DNA of 64,000 nt from Amaurobius ferox (Eukaryota > Arthropoda > Arachnida > Araneae > Amaurobiidae): contig OX578146.1 of NCBI GenBank assembly GCA_951213105.1, forward strand, positions 108,673,776 through 108,737,775, in the 5' to 3' direction. The stretch's first letter is position 1, and each line of letters begins with the position of its first letter. The translations under genes and the position numbers were made by a program. The notes under the pieces were generated by a model. It was not told the origin of the DNA. It saw only the letters and a program-made list of their open reading frames with translations, and searched no databases. Below are positions 11,621-23,288 of this stretch, piece after piece.

Positions 11621-13338
11621 AAATTGATCGCTCAAAATGACACATATATACTTACTTCAAATTATATCCAATTTGCAGTTTAAACAATTATATCTTTCAT
11701 TTTTAAGCTTAGGCATTTTAAAATGGAACTATCAACTCTTCATTAAGTCCGAACACTTATTTCCTTTATTTGCAAAGAAAGTATCAAATGCATGACCAAC
11801 CAACCTCACGTAGAATTCAGGCAGTGAAGCGAATCTGGCGATATGCAGGAGAAGGACTAAAAAACAATATATATCTAAGGACATCCCCATTAATATGGCC
11901 ATATCTCGCCCTTGTCTGATAAAAATCCCCCCCCCCCCTCTCTCTCGTGCACTTCAAGATGTGCGCATTTGTCAAAAACTCGGTTTGGAATTCTAAAACT
12001 ACAAATATCTCCATTACACAACATAAATATCTTTATACAAAATATCTCCTTGCACATCAAATAATGTAATAATGTTTTCTGAAAAAATACTTTTAAAATA
12101 ACCTAATTTTTGTTTAATTTTTAAAGGAACGGCCTGAATTGTTTATCAATAAAAAAAAACTTCAGCAAAGAAAAAAAGAAGGAAAGTTTTGTAAATATAT
12201 AATTTCCATATTTGAGCGTTAATATTAAGGAAATACATGTTTCAAAATTTTTTACACAAAATTCCAAACAAACAACAAAAGCAAAAAAAAAAAAACTTTT
12301 TGCAAACTTTAAAATTGAGTAAAGTAAAACCACCAAAGAGAGTACCTCTCATAAAATGTAATTTATAAACACAACAAAATTCACTTCTAATATTTAAGTA
12401 TAAAAATTTATTCTAATTCCATTCTATAAATTCCATAAATTCTTAAAGCATTATGCATATTGCAGTAGGTACTAAAATAAGACGAGCCGCATATGGGTGA
12501 ACACGGTCGCAGTTACAAGACACCATCCTTATTTAATCAAAACAGAAATTAAATTAGCGGTTATCGAAGTAAAGGGAGAACGTGATGACAGAATCGAACA
12601 CTATCCTTTTCAGGGTAAAAGAAAAAAAAAAAAACATTCGAATCGTGATCCGCATTTCTGCTGGGGGTTGCGAACACAATGAAAATTCTATTTCCATCCA
12701 TTTTGGAACGCAGACGATATCCAAAGTGGGTTAGTGTTGGTAATGGAACGGACGGAATTCTTCGAAATCTGTTCGAAACGTGGTGGTGAAAAGAATGAAA
12801 AGGTTCCAAATAAACAAATTCGTGAGGCGAAGAGAATCGAATGAATGTAACAATGGTTTCAAACAAATCATTCGTTTCTTGTTCGGCCCAAAAGTATATA
12901 CGATAGGTACTTTAGAAAAGGAATTGTAAATGCATTAAGTAATACAAAGAGAGTGACATTTTGAATTGAAATAGCAGATACTCAGGCGGAAAAGAAATTG
13001 ACATCATTAGTTGTATTGTTGAACATACCTAGAAGTCTTTCCCTATCTTAAATGTAAGCGCGATGGAAAACAACTTTTACAGTTAACCAATGGGTCATTC
13101 CCACAAGATATCCAATTTTCATATAAAATATTAATTTGGAATTCAAGATTTTTAAAGCATAATTTCCTATGAAGAGGTAAGATAATTCCCGTAACAATGT
13201 TGATATTATTGTCAATTCGAGAAAGTGATAGTTTGAACTATGCTATGGATGTAAAGGGTATTAAAACAATATCCATGGACACATTTCAGGGTCATTCCAA
13301 ATGAAGACACCCCTTGTTGTACCATTGTCACATTCTTT
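11621..13338. other. unassigned, possibly single-copy
   Basis: No repeat family recognised. A C run lies at 11928-11938. From 12490 to 12900 the sequence is less AT-rich and has overlapping frames on both strands (12497-12682 and 12561-12866), but I recognise no domain and a 13-A run interrupts it. I do not call a gene. Confidence 0.35.
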
Positions 13339-14241
13339 TTACTTTCCTTATATACATAATGTATAAGGAAAGTATTGTGACGGGGTCGAAAATTCGAATT
13401 CGAGTTTTCGACGGGAGAGCACGTTTCAAGCATCCCTGAACACGAATCAAACATTTTTGAAGTGATGTCTGTGTGTGTGTGTATCAGTGAGTCTGTGGAG
13501 ACGATAACTGACGAACGAATAGACCGATTCTAACCAAATTTGGTACAAAAACCACAATCCGTAAACACTGGAAGCCTATTGTTTTTATACGCAATCGAAT
13601 GTTGAGAACCCACCTAAATTTTCGAATGAAATTTTGAAAAAATCGTCAAAAAATCAAAACCACTAATAAAGTTACGCAAATAGACATTTCTTATGTAATT
13701 TTTCATTAGGAAACGCTTGACATACATTTTAGAACGCTAACATGAACCGTTCTCGAGATATTGCACATTTTTCAAAAAAATTATCAAAAAGTCATATAAA
13801 ATAAAAAAAAATATTTCCTATTGAGAAACATGTTCACTTTTCATATGTAATATCATACGATAAATTGGGTGACATCATTCTCGTGGATCTAGCTCGTTCC
13901 ATTCATGAAAAAAGCTACTTTGAGTAATACTTTTGTATTTGAACGCCAATAGTCATTTATCTGCTGTAAGAATAACTTATTTCTCCGTCCATAACGCTTG
14001 GCGAGATTTTGGCGACGAATTTGGCGGAATGTCGCCAACTTGGCGCTTTTTGAAATGTTGCCAAATTAACGAAAATCTTGCCAAATGGATAAAAATGACG
14101 ACTAATTGCCGAAAATTCAATATCTTGGAAAGAATATTAGTATCTACTATAAGAAAAACCTATTTTTTTTACTGTAAAAGTAGTAAATTCATTACATTAT
14201 ATAAGGAAAGTCATGTGTTGCCCACATCAGATTTTTTTTTT
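13339..14241 (+). mobile_element. family A element, copy 2
   Basis: Complete copy. The head palindrome is ACTTTCCTTATATACATAAT with GTATAAGGAAAGT. It has a short TG microsatellite (13467-13482), GACGATAACTGACGAACGAA, AAATTTGGTAC, the GGCGA/TCGCC block (about 14000-14095), and the tail TATATAAGGAAAGTCATGTG then CCCACATCAGATTTTTTTT. A 156-codon frame at 13933-14403 runs past the element end and is not shared with other copies, so it is not treated as a gene. Confidence 0.9.
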
Positions 14242-14455
14242 ATTTCTACCAATCATAAATATGGTATTGAAAACTTCAAATCTAAATTTGTAAAATATTT
14301 TGCTCAATACTTTACAGAGCTACAGACTTTTCAAAAATGGTCATTATTACCAAATGGCGGCCATCTTAGATTCTGCACCAATGTCTATAAATGCAATAAC
14401 TAAAGAACTAATGATTCGAACTTGATAATTCTGTCACAAACTTAAAGCTATATAG

Positions 14456-14725
14456 AGTAGGGCAGACTAGTGGATTGCACTCGCACGACCCGAGTTCGAT
14501 TGTCGGCTCTGCCTAAATTGTCCCCATGTTCACACGGAGTACGGGCACGTTAAATATGTGGGTCCGTAAGTTTTTTCGAGGGGTTGGTGGTAGGGGAAGG
14601 AGGGTACGGTCCCTGTGGATGCCCGCGTCTACTGGATTCCGGTCTACATTGTGTGGCACTGTTTCGGCCGTTCAAACAAATACCTTACACCTTCTGGTAG
14701 GTCGGACGGCCTGGGACGAACAAAT
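14456..14725 (+). mobile_element. tRNA-derived SINE (family S1)
   Basis: The head has a tRNA-like arm with an A-box-like CAGACTAGTGGATTGCACTC and a B-box-like CGAGTTCGATTG. The body has the family landmarks GGAGTACGGGCACGTTAAAT, GTGGGTCCGTAAG, GGTTGGTGGTAGGGGAAGG, TGGATTCCGGTCTA and TCGGACGGCCTGGGAC. The (CAA)n tail seen in other copies is missing. Other copies: 19021-19329, 24638-24930, 40682-40786, 46277-46560 and 59030-59195. Confidence 0.8.
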
Positions 14726-15574
14726 GAGCAAAGCTATATATTACAAGTATATATTAGTAATATCAAAACAATAGTAAATTTACATTTTAATATTTGTATT
14801 GCATGTAAAGTGAAAGAAAAAGTTAACGTTAATGGGCGGTGAGAAAAAGCCCATAATATTATTTTCCGAAACTTGTTAGAAACACTAATTAATACGTGTG
14901 ATGTATGTAAAACAAAAATTGTATGTCAATATTTCTTATTAACTGAGAAAATAGCTTTTAAACATTATATACATCTGGTAAAAGTTTGAAAATCAATATT
15001 TCAATCATTTTTACAAACACATTTAAAAAAAAAAAAACATGTAATAAAAGATAACACAAAAATGGAACTATTAATATTTTAAACAGTAAAACCAGAACCA
15101 ATGGATTTAATTTATCTTGAAGTTTTTGAATAGTAATTCAATAAATTGATTTTCCTTGAGTGTAATGTGTGTTCCTCCTGTAGTAGTCGTGTTAGAAGAC
15201 ACAAGTTTCATTATGTGTTCGTGTGGAATCCAACACACATCTAAAATATTTTGGCCATATATGATACAAAAATTTTAAGCTTCGCCAATTAACGTACCCT
15301 TTTCTTTCATAATTCTTATTTTAAATTCCTATCTCATTTCACGCGCTTATTGTAACCACATCAAAATCTATCCCAAGCTCTTAATATTATCAGAGAAAGC
15401 CCATACTCGCTCTTTTCCTCTACAACAGCATATTTGGCCACTAATTCTAACCACAACGTAAATTTTCTCATTACATTTCTTCTTCTCTCTCAGCCTTGAA
15501 TACCATACAGTCATAGACTAAAAGATAGTCCTAAGATAAACTTTCTCATGTGTAATTGCAACCCTATCCCATTT
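14726..15574. other. unassigned AT-rich sequence
   Basis: No repeat or gene recognised. Confidence 0.3.
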
Positions 15575-16531
15575 TTACTTTCCTTATACACCTTGTACGT
15601 AATGTATAAGGAAAGTATTGTGACGGGGTCGAAAATTCGAGTTCGAGTTTTCGACGAGAGAGCACGTTTTAAGCATCCCTGATCACGAATCAAACATTTT
15701 TGAAGTGATGTCTCTCTCAGTGTGTGTGTTTGTGAAAGTATGTGTGTGTGTGTGTACGTGTGTCAGTGAGTCTGTGGAGACGATAACTGACGAACGAAAG
15801 GACCGATTCGAATGAAATTTGGTACAAAAATCACAATCCGTAAACTCTGGAAGCCTATTGTTTTTATACGCAATCGAATGTTCAGAACCCACCTAAATTT
15901 TCGAATGAAATTTTGAAAAAATCGTCAAAAAATCAAAACCACTAATAAAGTTACGCAAATAGGCATTTCTTATGTAATTTTTCATTAGAAAACAATTGAC
16001 ATAAATTTTAGAACGCTAACATGAACCGTTCTCGAGATATTGCACATTTTTCAAAAAATTATCAAAAAGTCATATAAAATAAAAATAAAAATATTTCCTA
16101 TTGAGAAACATGTTCACTTTCATATGTAATACCATGTGATAAATTGGGTGACATCATTCTCGTGGATCGAGCTCGTTCCATTCATGAAAAAAGATACTTT
16201 GAGTAATACTTTTGCATTTGAACGCCAATAGTCTGCTATAAGAATAACTTATTTCTCCGTCCATAACGCTTGGCGAGATTTTGACGACGAATTTGACAGA
16301 ATGTCGTCAACTTGGCGACTTTCTTAAATGTTGCTAAATTAACGAGAAACCCGCCAAATGGATAAAAATGACGCTAAATCAGTGAAAATGACGACTCACT
16401 GACAAAAATTTAATATCTTGGAAAGAATACAATATCTACTATAAAAATAATCTATTTTTTTTTACTGTAAAAGTAGGAAATTCATTGCATTATATAAGGA
16501 AAGTCATGTGCTGTTCACATCAGATTTTTTG
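15575..16531 (+). mobile_element. family A element, copy 3
   Basis: Complete copy. The head is ACTTTCCTTATACACCTTG then TATAAGGAAAGTATTG. The TG microsatellite here contains a GAAAGTATGTG insertion like those at 38250 and 62170. The GGCGA/TCGCC block is at about 16270-16345, and the tail is AAGTCATGTGCTGTTCACAT then CAGATTTTTTG. Confidence 0.9.
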
Positions 16532-16858
16532 TTCATTATGGAGTGGTCTGATGGTTTCTTATTTTCCCATAGTAGATACAGAATACTGTTGAGTAACATG
16601 ATATCCTAGAAAACAATGAGTTTCGTTTATAGCTGCAAAGCTATGATTAGACTTAATTTCTGTAATTGTATATGACCTTTCATATCTCTCTACTAACAGA
16701 CAGTCAACATTTTCAATTTAGATTCTGCTACAGTAATTTATTCAAATCATATGCATTCAATATCGCATCCTTAAATGAACTCTGGAAGCTTGCTTTGGTG
16801 GCCATGCACTTTAGGGTGCTACTCATGGGGATAAAGGTAAGGGGGTTAAAATTTCATA
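16532..16858. other. unassigned
   Basis: Nothing recognised between the A element and the TTAA-flanked MITE. Confidence 0.3.
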
Positions 16859-16862
16859 TTAA

Positions 16863-17640
16863 GGGGACGGTGGACATTGACATTTTTTTTTGTTTATTTA
16901 TTGACTTAGAAACATAAAAATTTGTATAAATATTCCTTTTAACATTACTATATAAAATACCATTAATTTCTTTTCAATTTTGTTATAATTTTGTAATTTT
17001 TTTTAACGAAAATTTGAAAATGCTCCTTGCGTGCCTTTTGTTCACATTTTTGATTAATTTTACATTATGATCACTCAAAAACACATTATGAACAAATTTG
17101 GGTATCCATTTTTAAATCCCTTAGAAAGTTAATTTTTTAAAAATATTTTTCTTCGTTAAAACTTCATTTTCATCATTTAATTAGGTTCTTATTCTCTTTC
17201 AATTACCTTAATAAAGTCCAATTATAAAATGCATTACCAGTTTCATTAAAAGGTATGAAAAGTGTCGTCTTGCCAAATTTCATGCATTTCAGACAAAAAG
17301 TAAGACGCATGGAGCATTATAAAAATGTAAACCTTTAAAAATTCCGTTTCGAAAAAAATGCATTCAACCTTTTGCTTACGGGTGGGGCAGTGTCCATCCC
17401 AAACCTGCACCTACTGCCACCAGGTGCAATTTTCTGCCAGCGATTTCCATGGACGCCAATGCCTGCAAAGGGGGATCGGACTGTTTGGGATAGGGTATGA
17501 AAATACCTGCCTTTTTAAGGGGTTCTTCGTTTGGGATGGGCGCTGTCCCACCCGTAAGCAAATATTAAATGTGTAAAATAATGTTATATATTAAAAACTT
17601 TTTTAGTCGATTTTTGCTCATTTCAACGTCCACTGTCCCC
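16863..17640 (+). mobile_element. family B MITE with TTAA target duplication, piggyBac-like
   Basis: Flanked by TTAA on both sides (16859-16862 and 17641-17644). Terminal inverted repeats are GGGGACGGTGGACATTGA at the left and TCAACGTCCACTGTCCCC at the right. Exact TTAA duplication and G/C-starting termini fit piggyBac-type non-autonomous elements (inference). The centre is itself symmetric: arms at about 17370-17404 and 17529-17563 are inverted copies around TTTGCTTACGGGTGGG / CCCACCCGTAAGCAAAT, enclosing about 124 bp. There is no transposase. A second copy lies at 62356-63947. Confidence 0.8.
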
Positions 17641-17644
17641 TTAA

Positions 17645-18317
17645 GAAAACACTAATATCGTTTGAGACAATCATTCAGGTGGCGCTGGGGTAAGATCAGT
17701 AGTCTCACATTGCATTCATTTATATAGCGAAAGGCCTAAAGTATTTATTTAAACTGTCAATATTGTAAAAATAAATTAGTAGCGCAATACAAATTAGAAC
17801 TGAAACAATAAAGAATATTACTACGTATTTAAAATTCTTTTACCTTTCAATTTATTTTATCTCCATATATTCTGTACTCTATTCTACAACTATGAAAAAA
17901 TACTGATTAAATATATTCATAATTAGGGAACCCTTAATTTAAAATAATCAAAAATACATATACTAAACACTACGTCTTTCTGTTATGGCCACTAACAATA
18001 GCGACTACTTTACTAACACCAACGCCACCTAGATACAATTTTCAAAGCATTATGGCATTTTCAAGCGATAAATTTCAAGCGATTTCATAGAGTTTTATCT
18101 CTTTCTTTCTAACTCCATAGTGCTACTTATACCATCGCAAGCTCTTTTTCTCAGCAAAATGTACTTGAGAAGCAAATGGATATTAATCATGGGTCCAATT
18201 CTCCAACAATCCTTTGTTATCTCGGTGGAGATAGAAATAATAGTTTCTATTTGTAGCAGGAAGTTGACAACTTGGTTGAGTTGCCACTGTTATATTCGTA
18301 AACAAACCATTTTATGC
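17645..18317. other. unassigned AT-rich sequence
   Basis: No gene or repeat recognised. Confidence 0.3.
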
Positions 18318-18512
18318 TATAATTATAAATAATGTTCATCATAATTATAAATAATGTTCATTATAAATAATGTTCTTCATAATTATAAATAATGTTCATT
18401 ATAAATAATGTTCATTATAAATAATGTTCTTCATAATTATAAATAATGTTCTTCATAATTATAAATAATGTTCATTATAAATAATGTTCTTCATAATTAT
18501 AAATAATGTTCA
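18318..18512. repeat. tandem array of ATAAATAATGTTC units (16 and 28 bp)
   Basis: Alternating long (ATAATTATAAATAATGTTCT plus TC) and short (ATTATAAATAATGTTC) units repeat about nine times with almost no divergence, so the array is recent. Confidence 0.85.
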
Positions 18513-18831
18513 CTCTTAGTTTTCGAAATAAAGTGGTTATAATTTCGATATTTTAGAATTTTAATCTAGGTTTTCTAATGGGTGGGAAAGCTGTAATATT
18601 TAAAATATGAGTGCTGCAACTTACTTCTTAGTGAAATATTTGTGCACAAGCACGAGATGTTTTGTTTTAAAAAAATTAGGAAGTTAAATAAAATTGGACA
18701 TGCTAAAGACGTTTAATAATTGATGAAGTTTGAACAGAATAGACTGAAATGGAAATATACGTATTTAAGTACGTATTCGTGTGCAGCCAAGCATGTTTAT
18801 ACTAGATTAACTTGAATCTATGTTGTTGTTA
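18513..18831. other. unassigned
   Basis: AT-rich, nothing recognised. Confidence 0.3.
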
Positions 18832-18907
18832 CTTATGACCTCCTGTTCGGAGGAACCGAAACAGGACCAGTGACGCAGGAAGAAAGAACGACACACAAGA
18901 CGAGAGA

Positions 18908-19020
18908 ACCAACAGTCCTACCGTGCTGAAAACACCAGTTCTCGTTAGATCGCCAAGCAGCATCGGGCGCGGTTAGTACTTGAGTGGGTGACCATCTGGG
19001 AACACCGCGTGCTGTTGGCA
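18908..19020 (+). pseudogene. 5S rRNA-like sequence (SINE head)
   Basis: About 113 nt aligned end to end with 5S rRNA, with a short deletion around GATCGCCAAGCAGC where the gene normally has a few more bases. The C-box region is well conserved. It is inside a retroposon and not in a 5S array, so it is called a SINE promoter head and not a functional rRNA gene. Confidence 0.8.
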
Positions 19021-19329
19021 CATTTCGGGCGCGGTAGCCCGGTGGTTTGCGAGCTGGATTTGCACGCTGCCACAACTGCCGCCGTGTTTATGCGGAGTAC
19101 GATCACGTTAAACATGTGGGTCCGTAAGTCCTTCCGAGAGGTTGGTGGTAGGGGAAGGGGGGTACGGTCCTTGTGAATGCCTCCCCCCATTGGATTCCGG
19201 TCTAAATTGGGTGGCACTTCCCGGCCGTCCAAACAGTTACCTTACACCTTCCTGCCCCCTCGGACGAGTCGGACGGTCTGGGTCTTCAACACCTTCCTGC
19301 TAGGTCGGACGGTCTGGGTCTCAACAACA
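18908..19329 (+). mobile_element. composite 5S-rRNA/tRNA-type SINE with 15-bp target duplication
   Basis: The element starts directly after one copy of a 15-bp direct repeat (ACACAAGACGAGAGA at 18893-18907) and ends before the second (19330-19344). The first 113 bp resemble a whole 5S rRNA, including the internal promoter region: AGCAGCATCGGGCGCGGTTA, AGTACTTGAGTGGGTGACCA and CTGGGAACACCGCGTGCTG. It then joins an S1 SINE body at about 19021 (GGCGCGGTAGCCCGGTGG). The S1 segment that normally carries the tRNA B-box is deleted. The tail is a duplicated TCGGACGGTCTGGGTCT unit followed by CAACAACAA. One duplication spanning both modules means they moved as one transcript. Confidence 0.85.
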
Positions 19330-19590
19330 ACACAAGACGAGAGATCAAAGTTTATTCCAAGAAAGCATCACTGACGAAGGTCGGAGAGGGTGCAGCTCCA
19401 CTTTGACGAGGACCCAGAAGGCGGAAGTCTGACTTTATCCTCAAGAAACATCCATGCCTTATTCGGAATTCGAACCCGAGTCCCTCATGACAGCAGTCGA
19501 AGAAGCTATCCACTTCATCACCGGGCGGCACTTGAATCCAAAATCTCGTCATTACATTGTATAAGTCAAATGCATTGTAAGTTTGATTTA

Positions 19591-20462
19591 TACAGGGTGT
19601 CCCAAAAAGATTGAAACGCGCTTTAATTCTTTACCTGTTGGAGATAAGTGGACAATATAAATTGCAAAAATGTTCAAAGTAAGGTAGGAAATAAGATTAC
19701 GTTAATGAAATAGTCCTCCCATTCATTTTCAAAAAGTTACACTTTTTAAATTTTTATACGATCCCCTTAGACAAATTAGGTCAACCAGAAATTTTTTATT
19801 TTTAATGCATGCAACAAGATCATTAAAAACACCGCATACCTGTATCTTTAAAATTGAGCGAGTTATATTTAATTGAAAATGAACATTGTGAATAGGAACC
19901 CTATATCAAATTAGAAATGTAAATTTGTGACATATCACAAAAAAGATCAATGTATGCATATTTTAATTATGTGCCCCAACCGCGTAGTGAGTACCACTGA
20001 TTTATAGGATCTCTGTCTGTGTAATGTTTTATTTAGATGCATTTGTGATAAAAAAATTTGACATACATTAACGTATTTTTGATCTAAACAATTTCCATCG
20101 TCAATTTGTTTATGATCGCTATTTTCACTGATAAAACAGCCTTTTACATGGTACGGAAAAGTGGCATAAGTCAGATTTTTCCTTTATCATAATTCAGTTG
20201 ATTTTAAAGATACAGATATGCGGTTTTCTTAATGATCTTGTTGCATTAAAAATAAAAAATTTCTGTTCGACCAAATTTGTCTAAGAGGGTCGTAAAAAAA
20301 TTTAAAAAGTGTAAATTTTTGAAAATGAATGGGAGGACTATTTCATTAACCTAGTCTTATTTTCTACCTTACTTTCAACCTTTTTTCCAATTTACATTGC
20401 CCACTTATCTCCAACAGGTAAAGAATTAAAGCGCGTTTCAATCTTTTTGGGACACCCTCTAT
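19591..20462. mobile_element. palindromic MITE with ~265-bp inverted arms
   Basis: The left end is TACAGGGTGTCCCAAAAAGA and the right end is TCTTTTTGGGACACCCTCTA, with TA at both flanks. Arms run about 19591-19865 and 20195-20462 and are inverted copies, sharing AATGGGAGGACTATTTCATT and CTTATCTCCAACAGGTAAAG in opposite orientation. The centre is about 330 bp. The ends resemble those of the MITE at 2409-3084 (CAGGGTRTCC), but the arms are unrelated. Tc1/mariner mobilisation is inferred from the TA target. Confidence 0.85.
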
Positions 20463-20734
20463 ACCGCCAAAGAAGTTAATAAAATATTTTGAAGTGGAGT
20501 TTCCAGTCCGAGTATCCAGATGAAATCGGGGTCGAAAACTAAAAGTGCTAGCTAGCTATAAACAGTTCGCGAGTCATTTATAGCGCTTTGAAAGCCTAAA
20601 CAAAACAAGCGAATCTGAAAATATCAAATTAACTTATTGAACTTCACTGTAATCACCGCCGATTTTTTAATATAGATCTTACCCATTTATACAAATCTTA
20701 CATATTGTTAATAGGAATACTTAAAATGTCAAAT

Positions 20735-20915
20735 TACAGGTCCGCAAGAAAAAACGACATCTAATGGCAACCACTGTTATTATTTGAAGGTCCAGGTCGC
20801 TTGAACTTGACTGAAAATTCGGTGACATTGGCGATAAATTAACGAAATATCGTTAATTTGGTGACTTTTGGCGAGTTCTCGAATACTATAGATTGTACGT
20901 GTACTGTAGATAATG
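20735..20915 (+). repeat. LTR fragment, same family as 41633-42060
   Basis: Shares AAAACGACAT, GGCAACCACTGTTATTATTT, GAAGGTCCAGGTCGCTTGAA and TTGGCGATAAATTAACG with the 5' half of the LTR-like unit at 41633. It lacks the TATA and polyadenylation part. Confidence 0.5.
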
Positions 20916-21892
20916 TGAATAAGCGAGGGGCGCACATTTTAAATCCTGTCCCCCTCCATTTCATAGACCTTATATACTTGTAAGATCTATGCTCTATTCT
21001 TTCTCTGCGAGATTCTGGCTTGGGCCCTCTATCCTTCTAAATACGTGCCCCAACATTTTCTTTTGGGCCCTCTCTAAAACACTCTGGTCGCGGTGTTTCA
21101 CGGTATGGCTGTCCCGTCCCCGGATGCTAAGCCCCTGCCTTTACACTTGTATTAATGAAAAACGCAGATTCTTCCCCACCATTTCAGCATCCCCTTCCAC
21201 TGCAAATCCTAAAATATATTTTCTACTACATGCGAACTACCCAATACGGGGCGTCGCTCAAAGACGGTCGAAATCGTGTAAAAATATGGCGCACGAATAC
21301 AAATCTTACTCCAGTAACACGGTATCTTCCGTTTTCCTTGGAATTTTTACTTTTTTTTTTTTTATCCCCTGCTCTCTCCCGTAAACGGGAAAATCTCGCC
21401 TTTCCTGCGATCGATACCGCGCAGAGCTTTGGAGAGAACTGGAGATGCTGGAGAGGAGGGGGGGGAGGGCAGTATTGGACCCCCCCCCCTAGTCGTTTAT
21501 TAGAGGAACAGGCGATGGGGAATTGTTTGTTCTTAAATGTGCAATTATTCTGGGACCTCACGTTTTTGCTGAGGGAGGAATTCTTTAGGCTGATTCGAAG
21601 TGGGAGGGTTTGATTGAACTAAAGATGCCTGTGTGGGTTTTAGTAAAGGTGAGGTGAGATAGACGAAGTACTTGGCTTCTGCAGAAAAGTGCTGAGATTT
21701 TTATTTTACCATATCAGTGTGTGTGGAGAACGTGCTGTTTTTCAGAATATTTTTTAAATTAAGAGTTTTTGATGGAAAATCACATTTCAGGATCGACCAT
21801 TTTCGGAAAGGTTGTCGTCTGTGTGTGTGCGCGGGCATAAGTCAAACTAATGTTAGTATTATCACGAAATAATATGCGTCAATATATAATGT
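20916..21892. other. unassigned, GC-richer in part, G/C tracts
   Basis: Frames at 20989-21384, 21155-21613 and 21226-21561 (opposite strand) overlap but show no domain I recognise. Runs of G at about 21459-21468 and C at 21480-21489, and a 13-T run near 21350, argue against coding. It may be single-copy DNA. Confidence 0.35.
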
Positions 21893-22370
21893 CAAAAAAA
21901 TGTGATGAAAGCAGCATATGACTTTCCCTACAGATTTAAATTCACTTTTCATTTCATTCATTAAACATTTGATTGAGATTTTAATGGCATAAAATAACAC
22001 GGATGCTCGTTTGATATTATGTAAAATCTGCATTTTTAATGCATCTTCGTTTTCATTTGGCAACTTAACGTGTTTTGCAACATCGCCAGCTCATCAAAGT
22101 TCCAAAGAATCTCAAGAAAGGTTCATCCTGAAAAAGGGGGATGGTTGCATTCGCTTCGCAAAAAAATTAAGTATGAAAAGAACATTTAATTAACACATTT
22201 AATCATTAATCTTTCATTTCAGATTTTGACTTTTTTTTTGGGGGGGGGGGGGGGGGTTCATTTTACAAAGCATGAACAGTTATTATTTTTTGAATCATAC
22301 CAAAATCCAAACAGAGCCAGGGTAACTCACAAATGACTTAACTACTAGATTTTGTTAAAGATATCGTTTA
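21893..22370 (-). mobile_element. family E element, 5'-truncated
   Basis: The tail (left) reads AATGTGATGAAAGCAGCATATGACTTTCCCTAC with the E stem-loop. The body includes TCATTTGGCAACTTAACGTG and, at about 22260-22370, the GAATCATACCAAAATCCAAA and GTAACTCACAAATGACTTAA blocks of E. A G run (22240-22256) replaces the GAGGGCCATTTC region. The palindromic head is absent. Confidence 0.65.
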
Positions 22371-23288
22371 CTTTTTCTTTTAGGGGGGGGGGGGGGTAAA
22401 AATGGATACTGAAAAGAAATAGGTTTGTACGTTTTTAAACATTCCATAAAATAATTTTAGAAATTATCTCTAAGGAACGTATGGCATTTTTTCGATGCAT
22501 TATTTAGAAATACTTTTAAGTGCGCAGATCCTTTCTAAATTTTACATTTTGAAATAAAATTGTTTAATTATCTACTTTGCACACACTCCCCAACATCGAT
22601 TTGTCAGAACTCCAAGGCATCACAACCAAAAATGAGCTCTTGATTTAGTACAGCGGGTTTTACACTACTTTGAGGCAATAAATCACACATTACTATAACC
22701 ATTCCACTAAAATTTTACGAAAAAATATCGATAAATATTAAAACAGCGAAATCGACGATTTGTTGAACTCCCCCCCCCCCCCCCTCCTTTTTTTTTTTTT
22801 GCAATTTCAACGTTTAACGCGGATAAAATATTGCAACCATAAAGTTATTCCTTCGGCGCACATAACAGTACAGTTTCAGAAACAAACAATCGACTATATA
22901 ATCAAGTATTTCCATGAATAATCGCTAGGCTACGGAAAACCATTTTTATGTTAAAAATGGCCTTATCGACACTGGTAAAAGCGAGGTGGACGTAGAAAAA
23001 TATGGCACCATAAATTAACGAATTGCGTTTGCTGCCATTGGCTAGCCTCATTAATCAGAGAAAATTGTTTAGCCAATTAGAGTCGGTAACGAGTTTTGTC
23101 ATATTAAGAGCTACTGATGTTTTGTGCTGACGCTGGAGGTGAGCTAAGAAATTAATGACTGCAGATGGTTTCATCAGAGGTATAAATTACACAATAAATA
23201 ACTGATGGAGAAAGGCAATAGAAGTGGGTATGTAATGTGAAATGTTATTCCAATAATCCAGTCTTTCGAGTTACATTTAATTTATTTT
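22371..23288. other. unassigned; G/C tracts, then possible single-copy sequence
   Basis: G run at about 22384-22396 and C run at 22771-22785. From 22950 to 23200 composition is more balanced and repeats are not evident, so this stretch could be conserved non-coding DNA. No gene called. Confidence 0.35.

Larger units (their letters stand above)
18832..19535 (-). mobile_element. tRNA-derived SINE (family S2), split by another SINE
   Basis: Minus-strand SINE with head at about 19440-19535. The B-box lies in ATTCGAACCCGAGTCC (minus strand GGACTCGGGTTCGAAT), followed on the minus strand by AAGGCATGGATGTT, a motif shared with the SINE at 45482-45742. The body continues to 19345, is interrupted by the composite SINE at 18908-19329 with its target duplication, and resumes at 18907-18832. 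The left boundary is approximate. Confidence 0.6.

Noticed and set aside
13933..14403. 156-codon plus-strand frame
   Set aside because: Covers the 3' part of family A copy 2 and runs past its end. The frame is not preserved in the other seven copies.
18908..19020. Functional 5S rRNA gene
   Set aside because: It carries a small deletion and lies between SINE target duplications, joined to a SINE body.
21155..21613. 152-codon plus-strand frame with overlapping minus-strand frame
   Set aside because: No recognisable domain, contains G and C homopolymer runs and lies in sequence open on both strands by composition.
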